A DNA stretch of 64,000 nucleotides from Mesorhizobium_L sp035547755 (lineage in GTDB: Bacteria; Pseudomonadota; Alphaproteobacteria; Rhizobiales; Rhizobiaceae), in NCBI GenBank assembly GCA_035547755.1, contig DASZUG010000071.1, positions 40,036 through 104,035 on the forward strand, given 5' to 3'. Positions 26,043 through 33,731 of this stretch are shown piece by piece (the stretch's first letter is position 1; the number at the start of each line of letters is the position of its first letter). The notes under the pieces are model-generated. The model did not search any database. It was not told the DNA's origin and saw nothing but the letters and a program-made list of their open reading frames with translations. A program made the position numbers and the translations under genes.

Positions 26043-26214
26043 TGCGTCCTTCGAGGCTCGCCCTCTGGGCGAGCACCTCAGGATGAGGACCGCTGGCGCC
26101 GGACTCCCTCATCCTGAGGTGCGAGCGAAGCCCCGCACGTGCTCCTTGGCCGAATAAGAAGGCGCCGGACTCCCACATCCTGAGGTGCGAGCGAAGCGAG
26201 CCTCGAAGGACGCA
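26043..26214. repeat. Palindromic repeat family 1, copy C
   Basis: Bounded by TGCGTCCTTCGAGG and CCTCGAAGGACGCA, with the CACCTCAGGATGAGG / CATCCTGAGGTGCGAGCG arms inside. The right arm is partly duplicated (CATCCTGAGGTGCGAGCGAAGC occurs twice). It occupies most of the 308-bp gap between two convergent genes, where its hairpins could act as a bidirectional terminator. The remaining bases 25932-26042 hold nothing recognisable. Confidence 0.9.
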
Positions 26215-26239
26215 CTGAAGACATGAACCGGGGCTGACC

Positions 26240-27457
26240 TTACAATTTCGTCCGGAATCCGAGAAACGTGTCGAGCGTTTTCTTTTTTGTATCGACCACG
26301 GATGTCTTGCATTCGCTGAAATCCGCCCGCGCGACAAGCGACGCATTCTTGCGTATATCATAGGCAAGCTCGACAAAGACACCGTTCGAGCGCTCCGTGT
26401 TCCTCAAGAGCAGATTGTCTTCCCGCTGGTGGAAAACGCCGATGCCGAGCGCGACTGTCTCGGCGAAAGGGAATTTGGCCTCCAATTCGAGGCGCTGGCG
26501 CCAGCCGGCAAGAGAATCGTCGCTGTCGAGGAGGTCATAGGCGCCCGTCAGCGATCCGCGCAATTCGATGCCGCCCCCGATCGGCTGCTTCACAAGCAGG
26601 CTGTAGACCGGCCTCGTCTGTTCATAAATACCATGCGCGCCTCTCAGCGCTGCTATGCCTAACGACGCTTCGACCGTCGTGCCGATAGCGGTTTCATAAT
26701 GGATCTCGCCGCGAAGCGCATACTCGGCGAGCGAATAGGCGATTGGGGGATTGCCGATTTTCTCGGTCCCGACGAAAGCGGCGCTTGCGGCAAGCCCGTA
26801 GCGCAACCTGCCGTCCGTGTGCCTCCATGTGGCGCCGAGAGCTAGCCTGTTCCGGTCGGGTTCGATCTTCGCAGGTTCGATCAGGTTCTGCTGAAAACGC
26901 GCTTTACCGTAGCGCTCGATCGTGTCGCCCGCTTCGATGATCAGCACGTTGCCGCTTCCGAGATCGAAGCCGAGTTGCAGCGCGCCGCCGAAATCGTTGC
27001 TGAGCGTCCGCGTCCCGATGGCGAGATCGCCGATGCGCAGATCGTCGCCAATCGAAGCAATCCGCCAGGTCAGCGTCCCGCGCAGTTCAATCCGGTTCGT
27101 CAGGCGCCGATAGGCTTCGGCGAGGAGGATGAGGCTTTGGTCGTTCTCGATCTTGATGCGGTCATAGGTCTTTGCCTGGAAGGCGGCGCCGAGCCGGACA
27201 TAGCCCTTGTCTTCTCCGAAAGTATGGAAAAGCGAGCCGCGCAAATCCTGGTAGAAGTCCGGGAATTCCAGATCGCTGTCGAGCGCGTTGCTGGTATAAT
27301 GCTCTTCCAGCGAAATCGCGCCTTGCGTGCCGCTCGATCCGGTGGCGTCCTTGGTCGCGGCCGCGATATCCGCGGCGGCCTCGGAAGAGGCGGTCTCCGC
27401 ATGGGCAAGCCCGGCGAGAAGGAGACAGAGAACCACGCCGAGCCACCAGATCCGCAT
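26240..27457 (-). CDS. Outer membrane β-barrel protein
   Basis: The 405-residue product has a signal peptide (MRIWWLGVVLCLLLAGLAHA), a short Ala-rich linker, and then alternating hydrophobic/polar strands separated by charged turns, as in RNRLALGATWRHTDGRLRYGLAASAAFVG. This pattern suggests roughly 16 strands of an outer-membrane barrel, similar to capsule/exopolysaccharide-type outer membrane β-barrels of rhizobia; a specific family is not certain. ATG 27457 is preferred because GGAAG sits six bases upstream; the frame extends five codons to a TTG. A perfect hairpin (27536-27559) lies in the putative leader. Confidence 0.8.
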   Translation of the reverse strand: MRIWWLGVVLCLLLAGLAHAETASSEAAADIAAATKDATGSSGTQGAISLEEHYTSNALDSDLEFPDFYQDLRGSLFHTFGEDKGYVRLGAAFQAKTYDRIKIENDQSLILLAEAYRRLTNRIELRGTLTWRIASIGDDLRIGDLAIGTRTLSNDFGGALQLGFDLGSGNVLIIEAGDTIERYGKARFQQNLIEPAKIEPDRNRLALGATWRHTDGRLRYGLAASAAFVGTEKIGNPPIAYSLAEYALRGEIHYETAIGTTVEASLGIAALRGAHGIYEQTRPVYSLLVKQPIGGGIELRGSLTGAYDLLDSDDSLAGWRQRLELEAKFPFAETVALGIGVFHQREDNLLLRNTERSNGVFVELAYDIRKNASLVARADFSECKTSVVDTKKKTLDTFLGFRTKL

Positions 27458-27535
27458 CGCGTTCTTCCGCAAAGGCCCCTTCCGCCATGGGGGTGGTTAT
27501 GACGGAAGGGGGGAGGTAAACCGCGTGAAGCGGAA

Positions 27536-27559
27536 GGTGCAGGCACCATTGCCTGCACC
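27536..27559. repeat. Perfect 10-bp hairpin upstream of the barrel gene
   Basis: GGTGCAGGCA (27536-27545) and TGCCTGCACC (27550-27559) are exact inverted repeats around a CCAT loop. The hairpin lies 79 bases before the start of the minus-strand barrel gene and next to an AT-rich patch (27563-27630). It may be an operator or a leader structure; nothing shows which. Confidence 0.6.
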
Positions 27560-27743
27560 GACGATATTCTCGCTTTTTAATTGTATTTTACTCGATTTTG
27601 AATACCATTTTAAGTTGTAGATAATTGTGAATCCCAGGCCGGCGACTCTGCCACCCAAAGCCAAGGCTCGGAACCGGGATTCGGAACCAAAGCACGATCG
27701 ACCCTGTTCTTTCCGGTATGAGCACGGAAGAAGGACGAGGCAG

Positions 27744-28241
27744 ATGAGACGAACCCTTCCCCTGGCGCTCGCCGCGCTGTTCTTGGCGGGCTCGATTTCA
27801 ACTCCGGCGCTGGCGCAGAATGCGGCGTCCCGCCACGGCGCGAAGCAGCCAGCGGCCGCCATGCCGAAATCGGGCGAGACGCCGAATACCGGTGGCGTCG
27901 CCCCGGATAATGAGAAGACGGGGAGCATCGCGCGCGACGATGCGATGAACAGCCTTTTGTCCGCCATTGCCCAAACGCACAGTAGCGCAACCGCTCTAAG
28001 CGCGATGAAGCAGGTGAGGGGCGTCCGTGTCATTCGTATCAGCGACATCGCCAAGGGGGATGATGCGCGCACGGTGGCGAATGCGATGAAGGACAGCAGC
28101 CAGGACCGTAAAGCCCTGCAGTCGGCGCTGCGGTCCAATCCTGCCCTGAGCGCCAAGCTCAAATCGAAGAAGACGAATGCCTCGCAGGTCGTGGCGGCGA
28201 AGATCGAGGCCGACGGGACCGTGACGGTCTTTTCAGATTGA
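27744..28241 (+). CDS. Secreted hypothetical protein
   Basis: The 165-residue product has a clear signal peptide (RTLPLALAALFLAGSISTPALA), a Pro/Gly/Lys-rich linker, then a helical, Ser/Ala/Lys-rich C-terminal region containing VRVIRISDIAKGDDARTVANAM and a final VVAAKIEADGTVTVFSD. No family was recognised. The ATG follows GAAGGACGAGG, a good ribosome-binding site. The preceding intergenic region is AT-rich (27560-27640), in contrast to the neighbouring coding DNA, and probably holds the promoters for this gene and the divergent barrel gene. A GGAAC-N17-TGTT near-match to the EcfG motif starts at about 27682. Confidence 0.75.
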   Translation: MRRTLPLALAALFLAGSISTPALAQNAASRHGAKQPAAAMPKSGETPNTGGVAPDNEKTGSIARDDAMNSLLSAIAQTHSSATALSAMKQVRGVRVIRISDIAKGDDARTVANAMKDSSQDRKALQSALRSNPALSAKLKSKKTNASQVVAAKIEADGTVTVFSD

Positions 28242-28381
28242 AATCCTCGCCCGTTTCGCGCCGCTTTCGACAGACGGCTAAAATTCCGGCGCGCATGTCA
28301 AAGTGACGGCGAAATTCCTCTTCACGACGCTGCCGTGAAGGATTAGTACCAGCGGTGCTCATGTCCGACTCTCGTGTTGGA

Positions 28382-28513
28382 TGCGTCCTTCGAGGCTCGC
28401 CCTTCGGGCTCGCACCGCAGGATGAGGGAGGCAGGTGCCAATGAGTCTCCGCCTGGAGTCGCACCAACGATCCTCATCCTGAGGTGCGAGCAAAGCGAGC
28501 CTCGAAGGACGCA
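28382..28513. repeat. Palindromic repeat family 1, copy D
   Basis: Bounded by TGCGTCCTTCGAGG and CCTCGAAGGACGCA with the internal GGATGAGG/CCTCATCC arms. It fills the central part of the 323-bp gap 28242-28564; the flanks contain no other recognised feature. Its right arm is open in the frame of the downstream hydroxylase gene, so an annotation pipeline could wrongly extend that gene into the repeat. Confidence 0.9.
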
Positions 28514-28564
28514 CTGCGGCGGCGAAGGGTCAATCGCAAGAGCTTTGAGAGCAAGGCATTTACC

Positions 28565-29371
28565 ATGGACCAAAAAGCCGTTTCACCCAAACTGGATCAG
28601 CAGAGCCGGACCGAAGGTCTCGATGACTTCATGGAGAAACCGGGACTCGGCTTCCGGCTCGGCAAGGCTCTCGTCGATTGGGCCGAACGCCTCAATCTCA
28701 AATATTCCAAGGTCGGCAACCCTCCGGTTCACGATACGGCGACTTTCCCCTGGGCGGCAGATATCGAGAAGGAGTGGCGCCTCATCCGCGCCGAACTCGA
28801 CAAGGTCCTGACGCGCAAGGACGATCTGCCGGGATTCCATGAAATACTGGAGGATGTCCGCACCATCTCGACCGACCGCAACTGGAAGACATTCGTGCTG
28901 ACCGGCTACGGAACGGTCTCGGAGGGTGGGGTCAAGGCCTGTCCGGAAACCTGGCGCATCCTGCAGAAGATTCCAGGGCTGAAAGCGGCCATGTTCTCGA
29001 TCTTCGAGCCCGGAAAGCACCTGCCGGCGCATCGCGGCCCCTATAACGGCGTTCTGCGGCTGCATCTCGGCCTGAAGGTGCCGGCGGAACGCGACAAGGT
29101 CGCGATCCGTGTCGTCGATCAGATCTGCCATTGGGACGAGGGCAAGGTGCTCATCTTCGACGACGCCTACGACCACGAGGCATGGAACCTTTCCAATGAG
29201 GTGCGGGTGGTGCTGTTCGTCGATTTCGTCAAGCCGACGCGGTTCCCTGCAAGCCTCGTCAACAGCGCGCTTCTCAATCTCGCGCCTTTCACTCCCTTCG
29301 TCAGGGAAGGTTACAAGGCGCAGAAGAAGTGGGAGAAGCTGTTCTTCTCCGGCAAGACGGACGCGCACTGA
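28565..29371 (+). CDS. Aspartyl/asparaginyl β-hydroxylase family protein
   Basis: The 268-residue product belongs to the Asp/Arg_Hydrox cupin-like Fe(II)/2-oxoglutarate dioxygenase family; bacterial members include LpxO-type lipid A hydroxylases. Metal-binding features are HRGPYNGVLRLHLGL, with the first His, and FDDAYDHEAWN with the second. The substrate (protein or lipid A fatty acid) cannot be told from sequence. There is no signal peptide, but a C-terminal hydrophobic stretch (SLVNSALLNLAPFTPF) may be membrane-associated. ATG 28565 is chosen because the upstream extension consists of palindromic repeat D. Confidence 0.9.
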   Translation: MDQKAVSPKLDQQSRTEGLDDFMEKPGLGFRLGKALVDWAERLNLKYSKVGNPPVHDTATFPWAADIEKEWRLIRAELDKVLTRKDDLPGFHEILEDVRTISTDRNWKTFVLTGYGTVSEGGVKACPETWRILQKIPGLKAAMFSIFEPGKHLPAHRGPYNGVLRLHLGLKVPAERDKVAIRVVDQICHWDEGKVLIFDDAYDHEAWNLSNEVRVVLFVDFVKPTRFPASLVNSALLNLAPFTPFVREGYKAQKKWEKLFFSGKTDAH

Positions 29372-29531
29372 GAACTCCGACACAAACGCTAAACAAGCCT
29401 TGCTTCTGGAATGGCTCGGGTCGTTCCGCTCAATTTCCATCCTCACAAGGACGTGAACGGAGCTGCGGAATAAACGCCTCGCCCGCTTGGTCTCCCTCTC
29501 GAACGACAACACGTTCGGAAGGAGAACGAGC

Positions 29532-30482
29532 ATGGGCAAGGAAAGAGAAAATGGCTCCGGGTCAGGCCTAACCCGCAGACACGCACTCGAATGCATGGTT
29601 TGGGCCGGAACCGGCGTTTTGTGGACCGTCTCCGGCGGAATTCCGAAATCGCTCAGTCTGCTCGACGCGGCTGAGGCCGCCGAGGCTTCGCAGGGCGGCA
29701 TGACCTTCCTGCAGATTTCCGACAGTCATGTCGGCTTCGACAAGGAAAAGGAAGTAACCGCTGTCGATACGCTGACGGAGGCGATCGGCAAGGTGAGGGC
29801 GCTTCCCGTCAAACCCACTTTCATGATCCACACCGGCGACATCACCCATCTGTCGAAAGATGGCGAGTTCGACGATGCCGCGCGGATCATCGGCACTACC
29901 CGCCTCGACGTCGCCTATGTTCCGGGCGAGCACGATCTGATCGATCCGGGACAGGGCAAGGCATATCTCGCCCGCCACGGCAAGGGCACGCTTGGCGCAG
30001 GCTGGCATTCCTTCGACCGGGGCGGTGTGCATTTCATCGGCCTGGTGAACGTCGTCGATCTCAAAGCCGGCGGGCTGGGAAATCTCGGGGCCGAACAACT
30101 CGCCTGGCTGAAGAATGACCTCGAAGGCCGTTCGGCATCGACGCCGATCGTCGTTTTCGCCCATATCCCACTCTGGGCGGTTTATCCGAAATGGGGCTGG
30201 GGAACGGACGACGCAGCTCAGGCGCTCATGCTCCTGAAGCGGTTCGGCTCCGTGACCGTGCTCAACGGCCACATCCATCAGATCGTCCAGAAGGTGGAAG
30301 GCAACATGACTTTCCATACGGCGCGTTCGACCGCCTTCCCGCAGCCCAGGCCGGGCACTGCGGAGAAGCCGGGGCCGATGATCGTTCCCGCCGATCAGTT
30401 GCGCTCGATGCTGGGCCTGACCTCGGTCGATTTCACCATCGGCAAGGAACGGCTCGCCGTCACCGACACCACGCTCGCCTGA
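29532..30482 (+). CDS. Tat-exported metallophosphoesterase
   Basis: The 316-residue product has a twin-arginine motif in its N-terminus (LTRRHALECM, Arg15-Arg16), followed by a hydrophobic region, so it should be exported folded. Calcineurin-like metal motifs follow in order: ISDSHVG (62-68), HTGDITH (100-106), PGEHD (131-135, where the family usually has GNHD), VFAHIPL and NGHIHQ. The Asn-to-Glu change at the GNHD position is notable. A GGAAGGAGAACGAG site precedes the ATG. It is the first gene of a run with a cupredoxin, an ECF sigma factor and its anti-sigma factor. Confidence 0.9.
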   Translation: MGKERENGSGSGLTRRHALECMVWAGTGVLWTVSGGIPKSLSLLDAAEAAEASQGGMTFLQISDSHVGFDKEKEVTAVDTLTEAIGKVRALPVKPTFMIHTGDITHLSKDGEFDDAARIIGTTRLDVAYVPGEHDLIDPGQGKAYLARHGKGTLGAGWHSFDRGGVHFIGLVNVVDLKAGGLGNLGAEQLAWLKNDLEGRSASTPIVVFAHIPLWAVYPKWGWGTDDAAQALMLLKRFGSVTVLNGHIHQIVQKVEGNMTFHTARSTAFPQPRPGTAEKPGPMIVPADQLRSMLGLTSVDFTIGKERLAVTDTTLA

Positions 30483-30518
30483 ACGCGCGATCCACGCGTC
30501 TTAGAAGGAACATTTTTC

Positions 30519-30857
30519 ATGTGCGCCATCCGTCCCAGTCCTGTCCTCACCGCTCTCGCGGCGGCGTCCGTCATCTTTCTTTCCGAGCCCGTCAGCCCCG
30601 CATTGGCAAAGGAGATGCGCGTCACCATCTCCAATTTCACCTTCGAACCGCAGACGACGACGATCGCCCGCGGCGAAACCGTCCGGTTCGTCAATTCCGA
30701 CGACATGGTCCATACCATCGTCGCGGCCGACGGCAGCTTCCGCTCGGATGCGCTCGATACCGGCGACAGTTTCGCCGCGACTTTCACCAAGCCGGGCTCG
30801 TTCACGTATTTCTGTGGCCTCCACCCGTTCATGAAGGGTACAATCGTCGTCAAATGA
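30519..30857 (+). CDS. Periplasmic cupredoxin (amicyanin/plastocyanin-like)
   Basis: The 112-residue protein has a signal peptide ending PALA (about residue 30) and one blue-copper domain. Candidate type-1 copper ligands are His65 (MVHTIV), Cys99, His102 and Met105 in FCGLHPFM, with the short C-x2-H-x2-M loop of amicyanins. It could carry electrons or sense/handle copper in the periplasm. It lies 36 bases after the phosphoesterase, behind AGAAGGAA, and 49 bases before the ECF sigma gene, so all four genes are probably cotranscribed. Confidence 0.93.
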   Translation: MCAIRPSPVLTALAAASVIFLSEPVSPALAKEMRVTISNFTFEPQTTTIARGETVRFVNSDDMVHTIVAADGSFRSDALDTGDSFAATFTKPGSFTYFCGLHPFMKGTIVVK

Positions 30858-30906
30858 TCTGGTCCATATCGGCCCGTCGGCCGAGGCGGCGAAAGGCGCG
30901 AGCGCT

Positions 30907-31452
30907 TTGACAGGGGATCAGCCGGAAGACCGGTTCCGGGAATTTGTCATACCGCATCTCAAGGATGCGCTAGCCTTCGCCCGCTGGCTGACCGGCAACC
31001 GCGACGATGCGGAGGATGTGGTGCAGGAGGCTTGCCTCAAGGCATATGCCGCGATCGGGCGCGGCGCCATTCTGCGCCCCCGACCCTGGTTGCTGGCGAT
31101 CGTGCGGAACGCCGCCTTTACCTGGATGGCGAAAAACCGTCCGAAATGGCTGCTGACGCCCGGCGACGAAATGGACCGGCTTGCCGAAACGGGGGAAGCG
31201 GCTTCTTCCGACATGCCGGCCCAGACGCCGGAAGCCGAACTGATCCGCAAGGCGGATGCGGCTGCCGTTCGGGACGCCGTCACGGCCTTGCCTGTTCAAC
31301 TCCGGGAGGTTCTCATCTTGCGGGAATTCAACGATTTGAGCTACCGCGAGATCGCAGATGTGCTGGCAATCCCGATCGGCACGGTGATGTCGCGCCTTTC
31401 CCGCGCGCGCCTGCTGCTCGCCGCCTCCATCGCGGAGGACCATCATGGCTGA
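30907..31452 (+). CDS. ECF-family RNA polymerase sigma factor
   Basis: The 181-residue product has σ region 2 (ALAFARWLTGNRDDAEDVVQEACLKAY) and region 4 with helix-turn-helix (LREVLILREFNDLSYREIADVL then IPIGTVMSRLSRAR). It should redirect RNA polymerase to a small regulon, probably including its own operon. The start is TTG at 30907; no ATG keeps region 2 intact. It overlaps the anti-sigma gene by eight bases, the classic arrangement of a sigma/anti-sigma pair. Confidence 0.94.
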   Translation: MTGDQPEDRFREFVIPHLKDALAFARWLTGNRDDAEDVVQEACLKAYAAIGRGAILRPRPWLLAIVRNAAFTWMAKNRPKWLLTPGDEMDRLAETGEAASSDMPAQTPEAELIRKADAAAVRDAVTALPVQLREVLILREFNDLSYREIADVLAIPIGTVMSRLSRARLLLAASIAEDHHG

Positions 31453-32239
31453 AGCGCGGCCATTGCCGGAGGCGGACCTTCTGCTCTTGAACGCGCTTGC
31501 CGACGGCGAACTCGATGCGCCGACCGCGGCGGCGCTCGAACGCCGCATGGCGGATGAGCCGATCCTACGGAAAAACTATGATGCAATCGTCGCCACGCGC
31601 GAGGCGCTTGGCCGGCTCGAACGCCCGGAAATCGATGCGGATTTCCTCGGCAGGATCGAATCCGCCGTCGGCGTGTCCGGCCGGGGTACGGCCTCCGTCC
31701 GGCGGACTTCTTCTCGCTGGCGAGCGGATTGGCGCGCGCTTGCCGCCTCCGTCCTCGTCGCCATTTTCGCGGCCGGTAGCGGCGGCTACTGGCTGGGGAC
31801 AAATATTGTGAGCCAGGACGTCGCCGATCTCGTTGCGAGCAGCCATCGGCGAAGCCTGCTTGCGGCAAGCCCGGTCGATATCGCTTCGTCGAGCCGCCAC
31901 ACTGTAAAACCCTGGCTCGACAGCCGGATCGGCGTGTCGCCGCCGGCGCCCGACCTCGCGGCGAAAGGATTCGTTCTGGTCGGCGGTCGTGTCGACGTGA
32001 TCAGGGGCCACGCCGTGCCGACGCTCGTCTATCGTCACAATGAGCATCTGATCACGATGGTGGCCGAACCGGCGGGGGCAGAGATGTCAAAACCCGCGGA
32101 TCGTGAAGCCGATGGCTACAATATGGTGAACTGGCGCGGTAATGGGTTCGATTATTGGGCGATTTCCGATCTCGAGCGCCCGGAACTGGATGATTTCGTC
32201 GCGCGCTATATCGCGGCCTCCGAAACCGGGAAAAAGTAA
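31445..32239 (+). CDS. Transmembrane anti-sigma factor
   Basis: The 264-residue product has an N-terminal cytoplasmic domain typical of anti-sigma factors (LLLNALADGELDAPTAAALERRM), a single membrane helix at about residues 98-118 (LAASVLVAIFAAGSGGYWLG), and a periplasmic C-terminal domain of about 145 residues. The periplasmic part probably senses a signal and controls release of the upstream ECF sigma factor. There is no clear cysteine or His zinc motif in the N-terminal domain, so it is not a ZAS-type anti-sigma. Confidence 0.9.
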   Translation: MAEARPLPEADLLLLNALADGELDAPTAAALERRMADEPILRKNYDAIVATREALGRLERPEIDADFLGRIESAVGVSGRGTASVRRTSSRWRADWRALAASVLVAIFAAGSGGYWLGTNIVSQDVADLVASSHRRSLLAASPVDIASSSRHTVKPWLDSRIGVSPPAPDLAAKGFVLVGGRVDVIRGHAVPTLVYRHNEHLITMVAEPAGAEMSKPADREADGYNMVNWRGNGFDYWAISDLERPELDDFVARYIAASETGKK

Positions 32240-32254
32240 TCCGGTCAACAAGGA

Positions 32255-32788
32255 TCAGTCGTCGAACACCATCGCCCAATAGCGGCGGCCATCGCCCTTG
32301 CCGTCATCGACATAGGCAAGCCCGTAGCGCGTGACCTTCGGATTGAGCACGTTCCTGCGATGCGGTGGGGAATGCATCCAGACGTCCAGCACCTTCGCTA
32401 AATCGAAACGGCCATAAGCGATGTTTTCCTCGCGGAAACCATGGATGTCCGCCTTGCGCATGCGCGAGGCGAAATCCTTGCGCCATCCGGTCGTATGGGT
32501 AAGTTCGCCGGAACGCGCCATGTAGGTCGCCTGTTGCAAGGCCGCCTGCTCGAGTCGAGAATTCGGTACCAGCGCCAAAAGGCCGTTTTCGCTGCGGATT
32601 TTCGTCAGCGCCGGAGCCGCCGCAGTCGATACGCCGGCGCCTGGACCAGGCTGGGGAAGCGTACCGCAAGCCGCAAGCGCCAGGAATGCGGCCAGCACCG
32701 AAATACGTGCCGCGTTGATATGCCAGTCCTTCAATCGCTCTTTTCCCTGTCCCGTCGTGTCAGGCAGAGATAAGGGCAATGATGGCAT
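32255..32788 (-). CDS. CAP (SCP-like) domain lipoprotein
   Basis: The 177-residue product contains a bacterial CAP domain: an early LEQAALQQATYMARSGELTH, then FREENIAYG, HSPPHRRNVLNP and a C-terminal YWAMVFDD. A hydrophobic segment ends in the lipobox LAACG, so it should be a lipoprotein. The N-terminus is longer than usual for a signal; a TTG at 32734 (giving MKDWHINAARIS) with a GGGAAAAGAG site upstream may be the real start. It is convergent with the anti-sigma gene. Confidence 0.88.
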   Translation of the reverse strand: MPSLPLSLPDTTGQGKERLKDWHINAARISVLAAFLALAACGTLPQPGPGAGVSTAAAPALTKIRSENGLLALVPNSRLEQAALQQATYMARSGELTHTTGWRKDFASRMRKADIHGFREENIAYGRFDLAKVLDVWMHSPPHRRNVLNPKVTRYGLAYVDDGKGDGRRYWAMVFDD

Positions 32789-32893
32789 CAAGCGGGCAAG
32801 CCGGGGCGTTCATGCCATTTTCCGCTGCGCGTACGGAAAGCCGGCTGCCGAATGTTCGGCAACCGCGCGGCGGTGATGATGGTGATTTACGTT

Positions 32894-33145
32894 TCAGGCG
32901 GCCCGAGCCACCTCCACGAAATGCGAAAGAGGCAGGACAAGCGCCAGACGGCCGTCCTCGTCCTCCACCTCATATTCGGTGCCCCAAAGAATCGGCCGGC
33001 CTGATCGTGCGGCGGCATCCACGAGGGAAAAAGCGCGCAATTTGGCGGTGTCGATCGCGCCTTCGAGATGCGGCAGAAGGACACCCTTGCTGTCCTTCGT
33101 CAGTTTGTCGCCTTCACGAAGGTGGAAGAAATATCTTGTTGTCAT
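32894..33145 (-). CDS. DUF6894-type small protein
   Basis: The 83-residue product starts MTTRYFFHLREGDKLTKD and continues with GVLLPHLEGAIDTAKLRAFSLVDAA and a VEDEDGRLALVLPLSHFVEV end. This is the pattern of the small rhizobial family now called DUF6894, whose role is unknown. A GGAGG site lies just upstream of the ATG at 33145. The open frame continues to 33337 without family similarity. A GGAAC-N16-AGTT near-match to the EcfG promoter precedes it (minus strand, about 33170-33194). Confidence 0.78.
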   Translation of the reverse strand: MTTRYFFHLREGDKLTKDSKGVLLPHLEGAIDTAKLRAFSLVDAAARSGRPILWGTEYEVEDEDGRLALVLPLSHFVEVARAA

Positions 33146-33266
33146 CAAGGCCTCCGGATTTTGCGAGTGAAGAACTCCGGGGCAAGCATTAGGTTCCTTG
33201 GTGAAATGCTTGTCTTCGCGATATGACGTGCTGAATCGCCAGGGGCCGGCCAAACGTGCCGATAGC

Positions 33267-33479
33267 TCAATGTATCCGGGTTTGCTCGGCCGCTTCGAGG
33301 AGCCCTTTTTCCTCACGCGCTCCGTGCTGGAACGCATGTATCAGATTGGCGGCAAGCGTCTCGGCCTCCGCGCTTGGAACTTCTATTGCTTTCTGCACGC
33401 AGATTTTTTGCAAAACCCGTCTCACCATCGTCAAATCGGCTGGTCTAAGAAATTGCGGATAATGCGGGGTGGAAGCCAT
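33267..33479 (-). CDS. Small conserved hypothetical protein
   Basis: The 70-residue acidic/helical product contains LRPADLTMVRRVLQKIC and ETLAANLIHAFQHGAREEKGLLEAA. Similar small proteins are frequent beside DUF6894 genes in rhizobia; no function is known to me. GGAGG lies six bases before ATG 33479, which supports this start over the TTG at 33491. It is on the same strand as the DUF6894 gene, 121 bases upstream of it. Confidence 0.65.
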   Translation of the reverse strand: MASTPHYPQFLRPADLTMVRRVLQKICVQKAIEVPSAEAETLAANLIHAFQHGAREEKGLLEAAEQTRIH

Positions 33480-33675
33480 GACGTCCTCCAATTGTTAGGG
33501 CAAGAATGATTACGTGTTCGCCCCCAACCGGCGACCCCTGTTCAATCGCCGCCGACATTCAACTTTGCACCTACGAAAGAAGCAGGGCAATTAAAAATGA
33601 CATACACACGATGATTGTGATCGAAGGGGCGAGCGTGATCGACTCCTGTCACAATCCAAGAATAGGTCAGTGAGA

Positions 33676-33689
33676 TTGACATGGATCAG
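33676..33689. promoter_or_regulatory. Possible FNR/FixK-like site before the aminotransferase
   Basis: TTGACATGGATCAG matches seven of the eight fixed positions of the FNR/FixK box TTGA-N6-TCAA. The first six bases also read as a -35 hexamer (TTGACA), but no good -10 lies 17 bases downstream. It is 43 bases before the start codon. This is a single-site pattern match and may be chance. Confidence 0.25.
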
Positions 33690-33731
33690 GGTTCGCGCTT
33701 AGTCCAGGCGTGATTTTTGGAGAAATGTCCC

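Noticed and set aside
15387..28513. A CRISPR array made from the recurrent repeats
   Set aside because: The repeats are long palindromes kilobases apart with no regular spacers and no cas genes.
28374..28564. Short frames through palindromic repeat D (typical translations ASFEARPSG and SEPRRTHCG)
   Set aside because: These peptides recur wherever the repeat occurs and have no ribosome-binding site; they are artefacts of the repeat.
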